Source: CAZYTM01 sp964649725
GTDB taxonomy: Bacteria; Desulfobacterota; Desulfuromonadia; Geobacterales; Geobacteraceae
Reading direction: 5' to 3'
Length of the DNA stretch: 64,000 nucleotides
Assembly: GCA_964649725.1 (NCBI GenBank)
Contig: CAZYTM010000009.1
Coordinates: 62,001 to 126,000, forward strand
Below the pieces are notes generated by a model. The model ran no database searches. It saw nothing but the letters and a program-made list of their open reading frames with translations, and was not told where the DNA came from. A program made the translations under genes and the position numbers. Positions 17,998 through 26,268 of this stretch are shown in pieces. Position 1 is the first letter of the stretch, and each line of letters opens with the position of its first letter.

Positions 17998-18293
17998 AGC
18001 TTTTCCTCGACCGACCGCAGTTTGCCCGCCATGGAGTGCTCCAGCCGGTCACGCCGGTCGTCAATCTTGATAAGGGTAGAGACCCGTTCCGCCCCGGCAG
18101 CAAAGACCGACTCCTGCATGGTACGGATTACCCGCACAATTTCATCAAGGTCCCCCTCAAGGATAGTCCCCATCGGGGTGAGCTGATATTTCAGACCGGT
18201 TTCCCTGACTATCCTGAGACACCCGGCCACGTAGCGTGAAACGCTCGGATCAGAGGTGCCGAGCGGGGTGATACTGACCTCGACAACTGCCAT
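17994..18293 (-). CDS. MTH1187-family (DUF77) thiamine-binding protein
   Basis: The 99-residue single-domain protein starts MAVVEVSITPLGTSDPSVS and contains YQLTPMGTILEGDLDEIV, characteristic of the MTH1187/YkoF-like thiamine-binding family. These small ferredoxin-fold proteins bind thiamine or HMP derivatives. A GGAGGAG-type site precedes the ATG. Its stop overlaps the TTG start of the MscS-type channel gene, an unexpected pairing with no obvious functional logic. Confidence 0.85.
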   Translation of the reverse strand: MAVVEVSITPLGTSDPSVSRYVAGCLRIVRETGLKYQLTPMGTILEGDLDEIVRVIRTMQESVFAAGAERVSTLIKIDDRRDRLEHSMAGKLRSVEEKL

Positions 18294-18403
18294 GGTCTCC
18301 TCCAGTTAAACTCTGCAGATCCCCAGATACTGCCAGGCTATTCCGCTGCACTCCTGTTTAGCACATTTCTCTACTATTCTCCATAAAAACCCTGCTTCTT
18401 GAA

Positions 18404-19996
18404 CTAGAGAACCGTTGCGACACTCTCGGAGACATAGCCGCGATACTGCTCGAAGTTCTGGCGAAACCTCTCCCGCAGATTATTGGCCATGAGATCATAG
18501 GCACCTTTATCGGCCCAGACGTTGCGGGGGTTGAGCAGTTCGGCCGGGACCCCGGGGCAGGACTTTGGCATCGCCAGGCCGAAACATGCATCCTGTTCGA
18601 ATTCAACAGCTGCAAATTGACCATCAATAACTGCATTGACCAGGGCCCGCGAATACTCGATTTTCATCCGTTTGCCGACCCCATACCCGCCGCCGCTCCA
18701 ACCGGTGTTGACCAGCCAGCATCTGACATTATGCCTGGCTATCTTCTCCTTCAGCAGCTCAGCATAGACCGTTGGGTGAAGGGCCATGAAGGGGGCCCCG
18801 AAACAGCTGGAAAAGGTGGCCGTCGGCTCGACAATACCTGCTTCAGTACCAGCAACCTTGGCAGTATATCCGGAGAGGAAATGGTACATCGCCTGTTCCG
18901 CGGTCAACCTGGCAATTGGCGGCAGCACGCCAAAGGCGTCGCAGGTCAACATGAGGATGTCGGCAGGATGCCCCCCCATCCCCGATCTGACCAGATTCGG
19001 AATATGGGAGATGGGATACGAGGCGCGGGTATTTTCTGTGAACGAGTCGTCATCCAGGTCGATTCTCCGGCTGACCGTGTCGATAGCCACGTTTTCAAGG
19101 ATGGTCCCGAAGCGGCGGGTGGTCTCGTAGATCTCCGGTTCCGAATCCTTGGCGAGCTTGATGATTTTCGCGTAGCAGCCACCTTCGAAATTAAACACCC
19201 CTTGCTCGTCCCAGCCATGTTCATCGTCGCCGATCAATTTGCGCCGGCTGTCGGCTGACAGGGTCGTCTTGCCGGTCCCGGAAAGGCCGAAAAATATCGC
19301 CACCCCCCCCTGCTCGCCGCTATTGGCAGAACAGTGCATGGAGAGAACGTGTCTGTCGTGAGGAAGCAGGTAGTTGAGAATGGTAAATATAGATTTTTTT
19401 ATCTCCCCGGCATAACTGGTACCACCGATGATAATAACCCGTTTGGCAAAGTTGACGATAATGAAGGTCTCCGTGTTGGTCCCGTCAACTGCTGGAATGG
19501 CATGGAAATTCGGCATATCGATGACTGTGAAGGCTGGCTTGTGCTGCTCAAGCTCCGCGGCAGTCGCCTGGATGAACATGTTCCGGGCAAACATCGAATG
19601 CCAGGCCTTTTCCGTGATAATCCGGACCGGCAGACGGTGCACCGGGCTGGCCCCGGCAAAACAGTCCTGGACGAACAGGTCGCGGCCATGCATGTAGGCC
19701 ATCATCCTGCTGTATAGACCGTCGAACTTCTCCGGCGGAAAGGGCCGATTCACCTTACCCCAGTTGATATGGTCATGGCAGGAGGGTTCATCGACGATGA
19801 ACTTTTCATTTGCCGCCCGACCGGTGTAGTGACCGGTTTTTACCGCCACTGCGCCAAGATGGGTCAAAAGTCCTTCACCACGTCTGACGATCTGTTCATA
19901 GAGCACCGGGGTAGGAGGTGTCCAGTAGATGATATTCGGATTGGTTATGCCATGCTCCTCAAGACCTGTCCCACGAGTGATGTCATTTAATCTCAT
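18404..19996 (-). CDS. pckA: Phosphoenolpyruvate carboxykinase, ATP-dependent
   Basis: The 530-residue protein has the ATP-type PEPCK signatures: FFGLSGTGKTTLSAD (P-loop), the metal-binding DDEHGW segment, and the FPISHIPN-like segment just after it. It converts oxaloacetate plus ATP to PEP and CO2, a link between the TCA cycle and gluconeogenesis. The start at 19996 (MRLNDITRGTGLEEHG) follows GAGGGGACG and agrees with family length; the ATG at 20023 would add nine residues. Its promoter region is separated from the GTP-type enzyme upstream by a strong terminator, so the two are probably controlled independently. Confidence 0.95.
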   Translation of the reverse strand: MRLNDITRGTGLEEHGITNPNIIYWTPPTPVLYEQIVRRGEGLLTHLGAVAVKTGHYTGRAANEKFIVDEPSCHDHINWGKVNRPFPPEKFDGLYSRMMAYMHGRDLFVQDCFAGASPVHRLPVRIITEKAWHSMFARNMFIQATAAELEQHKPAFTVIDMPNFHAIPAVDGTNTETFIIVNFAKRVIIIGGTSYAGEIKKSIFTILNYLLPHDRHVLSMHCSANSGEQGGVAIFFGLSGTGKTTLSADSRRKLIGDDEHGWDEQGVFNFEGGCYAKIIKLAKDSEPEIYETTRRFGTILENVAIDTVSRRIDLDDDSFTENTRASYPISHIPNLVRSGMGGHPADILMLTCDAFGVLPPIARLTAEQAMYHFLSGYTAKVAGTEAGIVEPTATFSSCFGAPFMALHPTVYAELLKEKIARHNVRCWLVNTGWSGGGYGVGKRMKIEYSRALVNAVIDGQFAAVEFEQDACFGLAMPKSCPGVPAELLNPRNVWADKGAYDLMANNLRERFRQNFEQYRGYVSESVATVL

Positions 19997-20119
19997 GTCG
20001 CGTCCCCTCTGCTCTCTGAACAATTCGTTAGTCAGACTTGATAGGAAAAAGGTGCCAGACTTTCATGCAAAAGCAAGCAGCTGCATAGAAAATATCACCC
20101 CTGACCCCATCCTGCAGAC

Positions 20120-20161
20120 AAAAAAGTGGGGCAACATGCCTTTGTTGACATGCCGCCCCAC
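20120..20161 (-). terminator. Rho-independent terminator of pckG
   Basis: Read on the minus strand, GTGGGGC pairs with GCCCCAC, extended by CATG/CATG after a two-base mismatch, and a run of U follows (A run at 20120-20125). It lies 60 bases downstream of the pckG stop and upstream of pckA. Confidence 0.8.
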
Positions 20162-20220
20162 GTATCATCCTGACTTCTCAGCCAGATAGCTACCGGGGCC
20201 CTTAAGTCCCGGCAACACTG

Positions 20221-22083
20221 CTACTCGTTCCACCCCTCCGGATGGACATCGCCGATCTGCTCCCAGTGCTCCGGAGAACGCCAGAGGCTGGAGAGGATCA
20301 GTTCGCGGATATGGAGGAACTCCTTGGGGAGTTTGTCGTACATCTTGATGAAAAGCTCTTCGTGGGAGAGGACCTCCTCCTGCCAGAGGTCGCGGTCGAC
20401 CGAGGTAAGTTCGTTGAACTTCTCCCTGGGCATCTCCATCCCTTCCCAGTTCATGTCCTCATAGCGGGGCATCCAGCCGAGCGGACTCTCCACAGAAGAG
20501 CCGCGGCCGTTGGCACGGTCGACAATCCATTTCAGCACCCGCATGTTCTCGCCATAACCTGGCCAGATGAATTTGCCGTTGGCATCCTTGCGGAACCAGT
20601 TGACACTGAAGATACGCGGCGGGTTCGGATTGATCCGGCCGAACTCCAACCAGTGGGCAAAGTAGTCAGCCATATTGTAACCGCAGAAGGGGAGCATGGC
20701 AAAAGGGTCGCGGCGGACATTGCCGGTAGCACCGACTGCCGCGGCAGTTGTTTCAGACCCCATAGTAGCAGCCAGATAGACTCCGAAACTCCAGTTAAAG
20801 GCCTGATAGACAAGCGGGATGACGTTCTGCCGACGGCCACCAAAGATGAACGCCTTGATCGGCACCCCTTTCGGATTTTCCCACTCAGGGTCTATGGAAG
20901 GGCATTGGCTGGCCGGCGAGGTGAACCGGGCATTCGGGTGCGCTGCCGGGCGGCCGCAGCCGGGGGTCCAGGATTTCCCCTGCCAGTCGGTGAGCTGTGC
21001 CGGTGGTTCGTCAGTCATCCCTTCCCACCAGACATCGCCGTCCGGGGTCAAGGCTACGTTGGTGAAGATGGAGTTGGCTGCGCAGGAGGCCATGGCATTC
21101 GGATTGGTCTTGACATTGGTCCCTGGAGCAACTCCGAAGTACCCATACTCCGGATTTATCGCATAGACCTTGCCATCCGGGGCAGGCTTGATCCAGGCGA
21201 TGTCGTCCCCGATGGTAGTGACCTTCCACCCCTTCTCCCTGATCTCCTTGGGGGGGATCAGCATGGCAAAGTTGGTCTTGCCGCAGGCGCTCGGAAAGGC
21301 GGCCCCGACATAGGTCTTCTCCCCTTCAGGTGATTCGACACCCAAGATCAACATATGTTCGGCCAGCCACCCCTCGTCATTGCCGATCTTGGAGGCGATC
21401 CGCAGGGCCAGACACTTCTTGCCGAGCAGGGCATTGCCGCCGTAACCGCTGCCGAACGACCAGATGGAACGTTCTTCAGGGAAATGGACAATATATTTCT
21501 CCTTGTTGCAGGGCCAGGGGGAATCCTTCTCCCCCGGCTGCAAAGGAGCGCCGACCGAATGGAGGCAGGGGATAAAATCGCCGTTGCCGAGCACGTCGAT
21601 GACCGCTTTCCCCATCCTGGTCATGATCCGCATATTGACAGCCACGTAAGGTGAGTCGGAGACCTCCACCCCTATCTTGGCAATATTGGAGCCGAGCGGC
21701 CCCATGCTGAAGGGGATGACATACATGGTCCGCCCCTGCATACACCCTTTGAAGAGCTTGCGCAGCGACTCCTTCATCTCTTTGGGGGGGACCCAGTTAT
21801 TGGTCGGACCAGCTTCTATCTTGGTGTTGCTGCAGATAAAGGTCCGGTCTTCGACCCTGGCCACATCGATCGGGTCAGACCAGGCAAGATAACTGTTGGG
21901 GCGCTTCTCCTGATTGAGCTTCTTGAATGTCCCGCTCTGTACCAGCTTCTCACAGAGCGAGTCGTACTCCTCCTGCGAACCGTCACACCAGTGGACATTG
22001 GCAGGCTCACAGAGCGCCGTGACTTCTTCTATCCATTTCAGCAACTGCTTGTTCTTGACTTCGTAACCGATACCCGATTTCAC
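20221..22083 (-). CDS. pckG: Phosphoenolpyruvate carboxykinase, GTP-dependent
   Basis: The 620-residue protein matches the GTP-type family in length and motifs. They include the cysteine-containing P-loop FPSACGKTNFAM, RRQNVIPLVYQAFNW, and FGSGYGGNALLGKKC. It catalyses the same oxaloacetate-to-PEP reaction as the neighbouring pckA but with GTP/GDP and an unrelated nucleotide-specific fold. It starts with GTG at 22083 after GGGAGGGG. A TTGATT/TATTTT promoter-like pair and a palindrome lie just upstream. Confidence 0.95.
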   Translation of the reverse strand: MKSGIGYEVKNKQLLKWIEEVTALCEPANVHWCDGSQEEYDSLCEKLVQSGTFKKLNQEKRPNSYLAWSDPIDVARVEDRTFICSNTKIEAGPTNNWVPPKEMKESLRKLFKGCMQGRTMYVIPFSMGPLGSNIAKIGVEVSDSPYVAVNMRIMTRMGKAVIDVLGNGDFIPCLHSVGAPLQPGEKDSPWPCNKEKYIVHFPEERSIWSFGSGYGGNALLGKKCLALRIASKIGNDEGWLAEHMLILGVESPEGEKTYVGAAFPSACGKTNFAMLIPPKEIREKGWKVTTIGDDIAWIKPAPDGKVYAINPEYGYFGVAPGTNVKTNPNAMASCAANSIFTNVALTPDGDVWWEGMTDEPPAQLTDWQGKSWTPGCGRPAAHPNARFTSPASQCPSIDPEWENPKGVPIKAFIFGGRRQNVIPLVYQAFNWSFGVYLAATMGSETTAAAVGATGNVRRDPFAMLPFCGYNMADYFAHWLEFGRINPNPPRIFSVNWFRKDANGKFIWPGYGENMRVLKWIVDRANGRGSSVESPLGWMPRYEDMNWEGMEMPREKFNELTSVDRDLWQEEVLSHEELFIKMYDKLPKEFLHIRELILSSLWRSPEHWEQIGDVHPEGWNE

Positions 22084-22103
22084 AAGTCTACCCCTCCCGA
22101 AAG

Positions 22104-22122
22104 ATTTTAGTACTGCTAAAAT
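22104..22122. promoter_or_regulatory. Perfect palindrome ATTTTAG-N5-CTAAAAT upstream of pckG, possible operator
   Basis: The 19-base dyad lies 20-40 bases before the pckG GTG. It overlaps a plausible minus-strand -10 (TATTTT), with TTGATT 16 bases further upstream. Such placement would let a bound dimer block transcription of pckG. The regulator is unknown. Confidence 0.45.
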
Positions 22123-22181
22123 ATCATACCCCTTTATAAAATCAAGATAAAAATATAGCCAAACCAGCTAGTTCCCTTATA

Positions 22182-22209
22182 TTGACAGTTGCCGAGCAGA
22201 TGTTACACT
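22182..22209 (+). promoter_or_regulatory. Sigma-70-type promoter for the ferredoxin/rubredoxin pair
   Basis: TTGACA (22182-22187), a 16-base spacer and TACACT (22204-22209) lie 40 bases before the ferredoxin start. It faces away from pckG, so the intergenic region is a divergent promoter region. Confidence 0.5.
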
Positions 22210-22248
22210 GAGCTTGTATTAGTGAGGCTGCGCAGAAAGGTCTGGTCT

Positions 22249-22440
22249 ATGGAGAAGATTCCTGAAGTTGACAAAGAGGCTTGTATCAGTTGCGGCTTAT
22301 GTATTGCCGGCTGCCCCGGGGTATTTCGCTTTGATGACGACAACAAGGCAGAATGCTACAACCATGTCGGCGCCGCAGAAGAAGATATCCAGCAGGCAAT
22401 TGACGGTTGCCCGGTGCAATGCATCAGTTGGCAGAAATAA
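22249..22440 (+). CDS. Single-cluster 4Fe-4S ferredoxin
   Basis: The 63-residue protein starts MEKIPEVDKEACISCGLC and carries the C-x2-C-x2-C-x3-C-P motif, with a distal Cys-Pro in DGCPVQCIS. This is the pattern of small single-[4Fe-4S] ferredoxins, where the fourth and fifth cysteines can form a disulfide and the final Cys-Pro completes the cluster. An acidic surface fits an electron shuttle. The ATG at 22249 follows AGAAAGG. A rubredoxin gene lies 25 bases downstream. Confidence 0.9.
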   Translation: MEKIPEVDKEACISCGLCIAGCPGVFRFDDDNKAECYNHVGAAEEDIQQAIDGCPVQCISWQK

Positions 22441-22465
22441 GAAAATGCGCGAGAGAGGAGCAGCA

Positions 22466-22624
22466 ATGGAGAAATGGCGCTGTACCATTTGCCAGTATAT
22501 TTATGACCCTGCCCTGGGCGATCCTGACAATGACATCACCCCCGGGACGACTTTTGCGCAACTCCCTGAGGACTGGGTCTGTCCTGTCTGCGGCGTGGGG
22601 AAAGAACTCTTTGAAGCAGACTGA
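22466..22624 (+). CDS. Rubredoxin
   Basis: The 52-residue product has both iron-binding pairs, CTIC and CPVC, with the conserved YDPALGDPDNDITPGT and LPEDWVCPVCG segments. Rubredoxins carry one electron on a Fe(Cys)4 centre, often to oxygen- or peroxide-detoxifying enzymes in anaerobes. AGAGAGGAG at 22452-22460 sets the start at 22466. It is almost certainly co-transcribed with the ferredoxin just upstream. Confidence 0.95.
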   Translation: MEKWRCTICQYIYDPALGDPDNDITPGTTFAQLPEDWVCPVCGVGKELFEAD

Positions 22625-22678
22625 CCATCTAGCCAGGCAGACCTCTGGCAACCTGCCAAATTCAGCAGGCTAGCAATA

Positions 22679-22858
22679 CTATTTTTTCTTTGACGCAGGC
22701 TTGATGATATCTACCACCGGTTTATCGGCGCCGGTCTTGATCCTCCAGACCAGACCACAATCGCCACACTCCTTGACCGGTGACTCCTCGGCAGTAAAAC
22801 CTGCTGAGTGGATATCGATTTCAACCGCTTTTCTGCCACCGCAGTTCGGGCACTTCAT
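22679..22858 (-). CDS. Small zinc-ribbon protein (59 residues)
   Basis: On the minus strand an ATG at 22858, preceded by GGGGGAT, opens a 59-codon frame ending with TAG at 22679-22681. It encodes MKCPNCGGRKAVEI..., with CPNC and CGDC pairs 25 residues apart and a Lys-rich tail. The two cysteine pairs form a zinc- or iron-binding ribbon. The good ribosome site, the ordered motif and the fit between the flanking genes support a real gene. I do not know a named family. Confidence 0.65.
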   Translation of the reverse strand: MKCPNCGGRKAVEIDIHSAGFTAEESPVKECGDCGLVWRIKTGADKPVVDIIKPASKKK

Positions 22859-23008
22859 ATTTATCCCCCTTTAGAAATTTCTGGTGCGATGCTTGTCCCT
22901 TTTATAATGGATGATATTTTTTCCCCTAACTGACTATTCAGCATCTGCATATACTTTAACAGAAATTCCCCTGCTCCGCATATTATTTTCTCACAAGCGC
23001 AACTACCG

Positions 23009-24079
23009 CTAGAGATGAGCAAGCAGTTCATCAGCAACGGCAAGAAACTCCTCGATATCTGTCATATGCATATCCCCCATGTGCGGGATACGGAAGGTCT
23101 TCCCCTTGATCTTCCCGTATCCGTCGTCAAAGGCAAATCCCCTCTCGGCAAATTTCTTCTTCAGGGTCGCCAGATCTGTGTTGCGGCTGTTGCGCGCACA
23201 GGTCAGGGTGACAGAGCGATAGGGGGGAGCCGGGAAACATTGAAAGCCGCGCTCCTCCACCCACCCCCGCACATGGGATGCCATGGCCTTGTGCCGTTCC
23301 CAGCGGTGTTCCAACCCTTCGGCAAAGATTCTTGCCAGCTGGCAATCCAGGGCGTTGATCTGGGAAATACAGGGGGTGGAAGGGGTATTGTCCTTTTCAT
23401 CGTTGGCAGCAAACTCCAGAAAATCGAAGTAGTAGCCGCGCCCCTCGATGCCACGCGCCCGCTCCAGCACACGTTCGTTGGCAGTGAACACCGCAAGCCC
23501 TGGCGGGAGTGCAAACGCCTTCTGGACGCCGAAGATGCAGCAGTCGATGCCGAGTTCGTCAAGGGGTATGGAGAGTGCACTCATGGAAGATACCGTGTCG
23601 ATGATCGATATGACCTCCGGAAAACGACCGAGGACCGCAGCTATCTCCGGCAGAGGCGACATCACTCCGGTGGAGGTCTCGTTATGGATCAGGGTCATGG
23701 CATCGTATCGACCGGTGGCAAGGGTCTGTTCCACCAGTTCCGCTGTAATCGGCTCCCCCCACTCGACCTTTATTGCATCAGCTTCCTTGCCGCAGCGGCG
23801 TGTGACATCATGCCACTTGTCAGAAAAAGCACCGTTGCAGAAATTGGCGCATCGTCTCCCCACCAGGTTCCGTACCGCCCCCTCCATCACGCCAAAGGCG
23901 CTGGAGGTGGAGAGAAAGACTCTCGATTCGGTGGCCAGGAGCATTTTCAGCCGCTCCTTCACCCGCTTGTGTAAAGCCGCGTATTCCGGCATACGGTGCC
24001 CGATCATCGGGGTCGCCATGGCCTGGAGAATCTCCGGTGCGACCTCAACCGGTCCGGGGATAAATAGTTTCTTGTGCAT
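23009..24079 (-). CDS. Class V PLP-dependent aminotransferase (serine-pyruvate/alanine-glyoxylate type)
   Basis: The 356-residue protein starts MHKKLFIPGPVEVAPEILQAMATPMIGHRMPEY, the family N-terminus, and has the PLP lysine in GVQKAFALPPG. The start at 24079 follows AAGGAG. Family members act as serine-pyruvate, alanine-glyoxylate or phosphoserine-like transaminases; the exact donor and acceptor cannot be read from sequence. It lies divergent from the large cytochrome gene across a 364-base intergenic region. Confidence 0.85.
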   Translation of the reverse strand: MHKKLFIPGPVEVAPEILQAMATPMIGHRMPEYAALHKRVKERLKMLLATESRVFLSTSSAFGVMEGAVRNLVGRRCANFCNGAFSDKWHDVTRRCGKEADAIKVEWGEPITAELVEQTLATGRYDAMTLIHNETSTGVMSPLPEIAAVLGRFPEVISIIDTVSSMSALSIPLDELGIDCCIFGVQKAFALPPGLAVFTANERVLERARGIEGRGYYFDFLEFAANDEKDNTPSTPCISQINALDCQLARIFAEGLEHRWERHKAMASHVRGWVEERGFQCFPAPPYRSVTLTCARNSRNTDLATLKKKFAERGFAFDDGYGKIKGKTFRIPHMGDMHMTDIEEFLAVADELLAHL

Positions 24080-24443
24080 TTCTGCTCCTTCAAAGGTCCG
24101 GCAGCGAATTCCTTGCACCTGTAGCCGGCCATGGTATTCTTAAGCGGGGTCCATATTCATCGAAGCTAGCAAAATACCGATACGTTGTCAAGAATCGACC
24201 CACAGCCGATAATACGCAGCCGGCAGACTGCACTGTAATATATAAAAGCGCTCATGAATGTTTTGCAACATATTAATATTGCTATTTTTTCTCAGTAAAA
24301 ATTAATTTCTCATTAAAAAAATGGGTTTGACAAAGTCGCTCGGCACATAGTAATAAATATATGATAATAAACAGTTCATAGCTGTCCGAAGTAGTCAAGC
24401 GGGGGGTAGTCACCTGTAACGATAGGCCGGACAAGGAGGAACC
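24080..24443. other. Divergent intergenic region between aminotransferase and ImcH-like cytochrome genes
   Basis: No gene is seen in this 364-base, AT-rich stretch. It must hold the minus-strand aminotransferase promoter and the plus-strand cytochrome promoter. A good sigma-70 pair for the latter is annotated separately at 24327-24356, leaving an untranslated leader of roughly 80 bases. Confidence 0.5.
24327..24356 (+). promoter_or_regulatory. Sigma-70-type promoter of the ImcH-like cytochrome gene
   Basis: TTGACA at 24327-24332 and TAATAA at 24351-24356 are separated by 18 bases in an AT-rich setting. The pair lies about 90 bases upstream of the ATG at 24444, which has an AAGGAGG ribosome site. 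Confidence 0.55.
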
Positions 24444-25997
24444 ATGCCACTCAGAAAAACCGCCGGGTATGCCTGGAATATAATCAGCCTCATCGGGATG
24501 ATACTGGCTATCACCGCTACCTGTCTGATCATCGCCTTTCTCTCTTTCGAGGCGATAACCGGTGTTGAAAAGCCGTATCTAGGCCTGATGACCTATTTCC
24601 TCTTCCCCGGCATGCTGATCGTCGGGCTGCTGCTGGTCCCCTTCGGGGCCTGGCGGGTCCGCACCCAGCGGCGCCTGGCAAGGATCGACGGGATGGAATC
24701 ACTGGAAACGGAGATTCCCCAATATCCGCGCCTCGACCTGAACGAGCCGCACCGGCGGCACCTCTTCATCTTCTTTATCGTCGCTACAATCGTCTTTGTC
24801 ATGATTGTCTCCATCGCCTCGATCAAGGGGTATGAGTTCACCGAATCGACCACCTTCTGCGGCGAGCTCTGCCACGTGGTCATGGAGCCTGAACATACCG
24901 CCTGGGGGAACTCCCCCCACGCCAAGGTCAAATGCGTGGAATGCCACGTCGGACCTGGTGCAGCATGGTACGTAAAGGCCAAACTGTCCGGCATGCGCCA
25001 GCTCGTTGCGGTCCTCTTCCACACCTACCCCGAGACCATCGAGACACCGATAGAGAATCTCCGTCCGGCACGGGATACCTGCGAACATTGCCACTGGCCG
25101 GAAAAGTTCTATTCCGGCCGGCAGAAGGTATTCTACCACTATGCCCCGAACGAAGAGAATACGCCGCGGGAGATCAACATGCTGATCAACATCGGCGGTA
25201 CCCCCAAAACCCCACATGCCAAAGGTATCCACTGGCATATAGGCACCGAGCTCGACTATATCGCCCGGGACAAAAAGCGCTTCGATATCCCTTACGTTGC
25301 AGTCAAGGGGAAGGATGGCAAGATTATCGAGTATATGGATACCGATAAACCGCTCACCCGCGCCGAGATCGAAAAAGCTACCAAACGGGTGATGGACTGC
25401 ACCGACTGCCACAACCGGCCGACCCACATCTATCGTTCACCAGGGCTGGAGATGGACGAGAATATCGTCTCCGGACATATCGACCCGACTCTCCCGTACA
25501 TCAAGAGAGTATCCGTGGAACTGCTCGACAAGCAGTACAAGACTAAAGAAGAGGCCCATGCAGCAATTGCAAAAGGGATTCCCGAGTACTATGCGAAGAC
25601 CTATCCGGCGATAGCCAAGTCCAAGGAGGCTGCCATCAAGAAGGCGGTGGTGGAAGTACAGGATATGTACAGCCGCAATTTCTTCCCTAAGATGAAGGTG
25701 ACCTGGAGTACCTATCCGAGCCATATCGGCCATTTCTATTCGCCAGGGTGTTTCCGCTGCCATGACGGAAAGCATAAAACCGCCGACGGCAAGGTGATCT
25801 CCAAGGATTGCGAACTTTGTCACAGTGTCCTCTCGCAGAAACAGGAGAATATCCCGGCGGGTACCAAGGTGAGCAAATTCGTCCATCCGGTCGATATCGG
25901 TGAAGAGCTGTACAAGACCAACTGCAGCGATTGCCATATGGCCGGTGGCCACGACGTGCCGGGCGAAGGGGGGCATGGCGAGACGAAGAAGCATTGA
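24444..25997 (+). CDS. imcH: Inner-membrane NapC/NirT-type multihaem cytochrome c (ImcH-like)
   Basis: The 517-residue protein has two N-terminal membrane segments (about 12-38 and 48-72), a third near 105-128, and a periplasmic part with seven haem sites. Six are CXXCH (CVECH, CEHCH, CTDCH, CFRCH, CELCH, CSDCH) and one is the variant CX3CH (CGELCH). Length, haem number and the NapC/NirT-like first half match ImcH, the Geobacter inner-membrane quinol-oxidising cytochrome needed for higher-potential extracellular electron acceptors. The nearby glycogen synthase gene matches the neighbourhood I remember for imcH in G. sulfurreducens. The ATG follows AAGGAGG. Confidence 0.8.
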   Translation: MPLRKTAGYAWNIISLIGMILAITATCLIIAFLSFEAITGVEKPYLGLMTYFLFPGMLIVGLLLVPFGAWRVRTQRRLARIDGMESLETEIPQYPRLDLNEPHRRHLFIFFIVATIVFVMIVSIASIKGYEFTESTTFCGELCHVVMEPEHTAWGNSPHAKVKCVECHVGPGAAWYVKAKLSGMRQLVAVLFHTYPETIETPIENLRPARDTCEHCHWPEKFYSGRQKVFYHYAPNEENTPREINMLINIGGTPKTPHAKGIHWHIGTELDYIARDKKRFDIPYVAVKGKDGKIIEYMDTDKPLTRAEIEKATKRVMDCTDCHNRPTHIYRSPGLEMDENIVSGHIDPTLPYIKRVSVELLDKQYKTKEEAHAAIAKGIPEYYAKTYPAIAKSKEAAIKKAVVEVQDMYSRNFFPKMKVTWSTYPSHIGHFYSPGCFRCHDGKHKTADGKVISKDCELCHSVLSQKQENIPAGTKVSKFVHPVDIGEELYKTNCSDCHMAGGHDVPGEGGHGETKKH

Positions 25998-26023
25998 CAG
26001 CAAATACATCTGCATCAGACAAA

Positions 26024-26058
26024 GAAAACCCCCCTGGTTAAACGCCACGGGGGTTTTC
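26024..26058. terminator. Bidirectional rho-independent terminator
   Basis: GAAAACCCCC and GGGGGTTTTC form a 10-bp stem with an inner TGG/CCA extension, and A/U runs on both sides. It lies between the convergent ends of the ImcH-like gene (25997) and the glycogen operon (26095). Confidence 0.88.
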
Positions 26059-26094
26059 GTATTTCTAACGGCACTCGATCAATCAAAACTAGTA

Positions 26095-26268
26095 CTACAA
26101 CTCCACCATCTCCCCGGCCTCGTCCTCCTTATCCAGCTCTGCGCCATCTTCCTTTTCCGGTTCGAAATCATCATCAAGCACCCGGTCGAGAAACTTCCTG
26201 TTCTCTTCAATGACCCGGCTTATCTCCCTGCTCAGCTCGACAAGGTCATCCTTCTCTTCAGTTCCCAT
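26095..26268 (-). CDS. Small acidic hypothetical protein overlapping the end of glgA
   Basis: The probable start is the ATG at 26268 (MGTEEKDDLVELSREISRV), preceded by AAAGGGG, giving 57 residues. It overlaps the last 37 bases of glgA in another frame, so it would be translated from the same message. The sequence is a charged helix rich in Glu and Asp with no cysteine. Position just before a terminator and a good ribosome site favour a real gene; an in-frame ATG at 26349 would overlap glgA much further and is unlikely. Confidence 0.5.
   Translation of the reverse strand: MGTEEKDDLVELSREISRVIEENRKFLDRVLDDDFEPEKEDGAELDKEDEAGEMVEL

Noticed and set aside
20242..21333. Plus-strand open frame opposite pckG
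   Set aside because: It lies antisense to a complete, well-matched GTP-PEPCK; its composition reflects the GC-rich third positions of the real gene.
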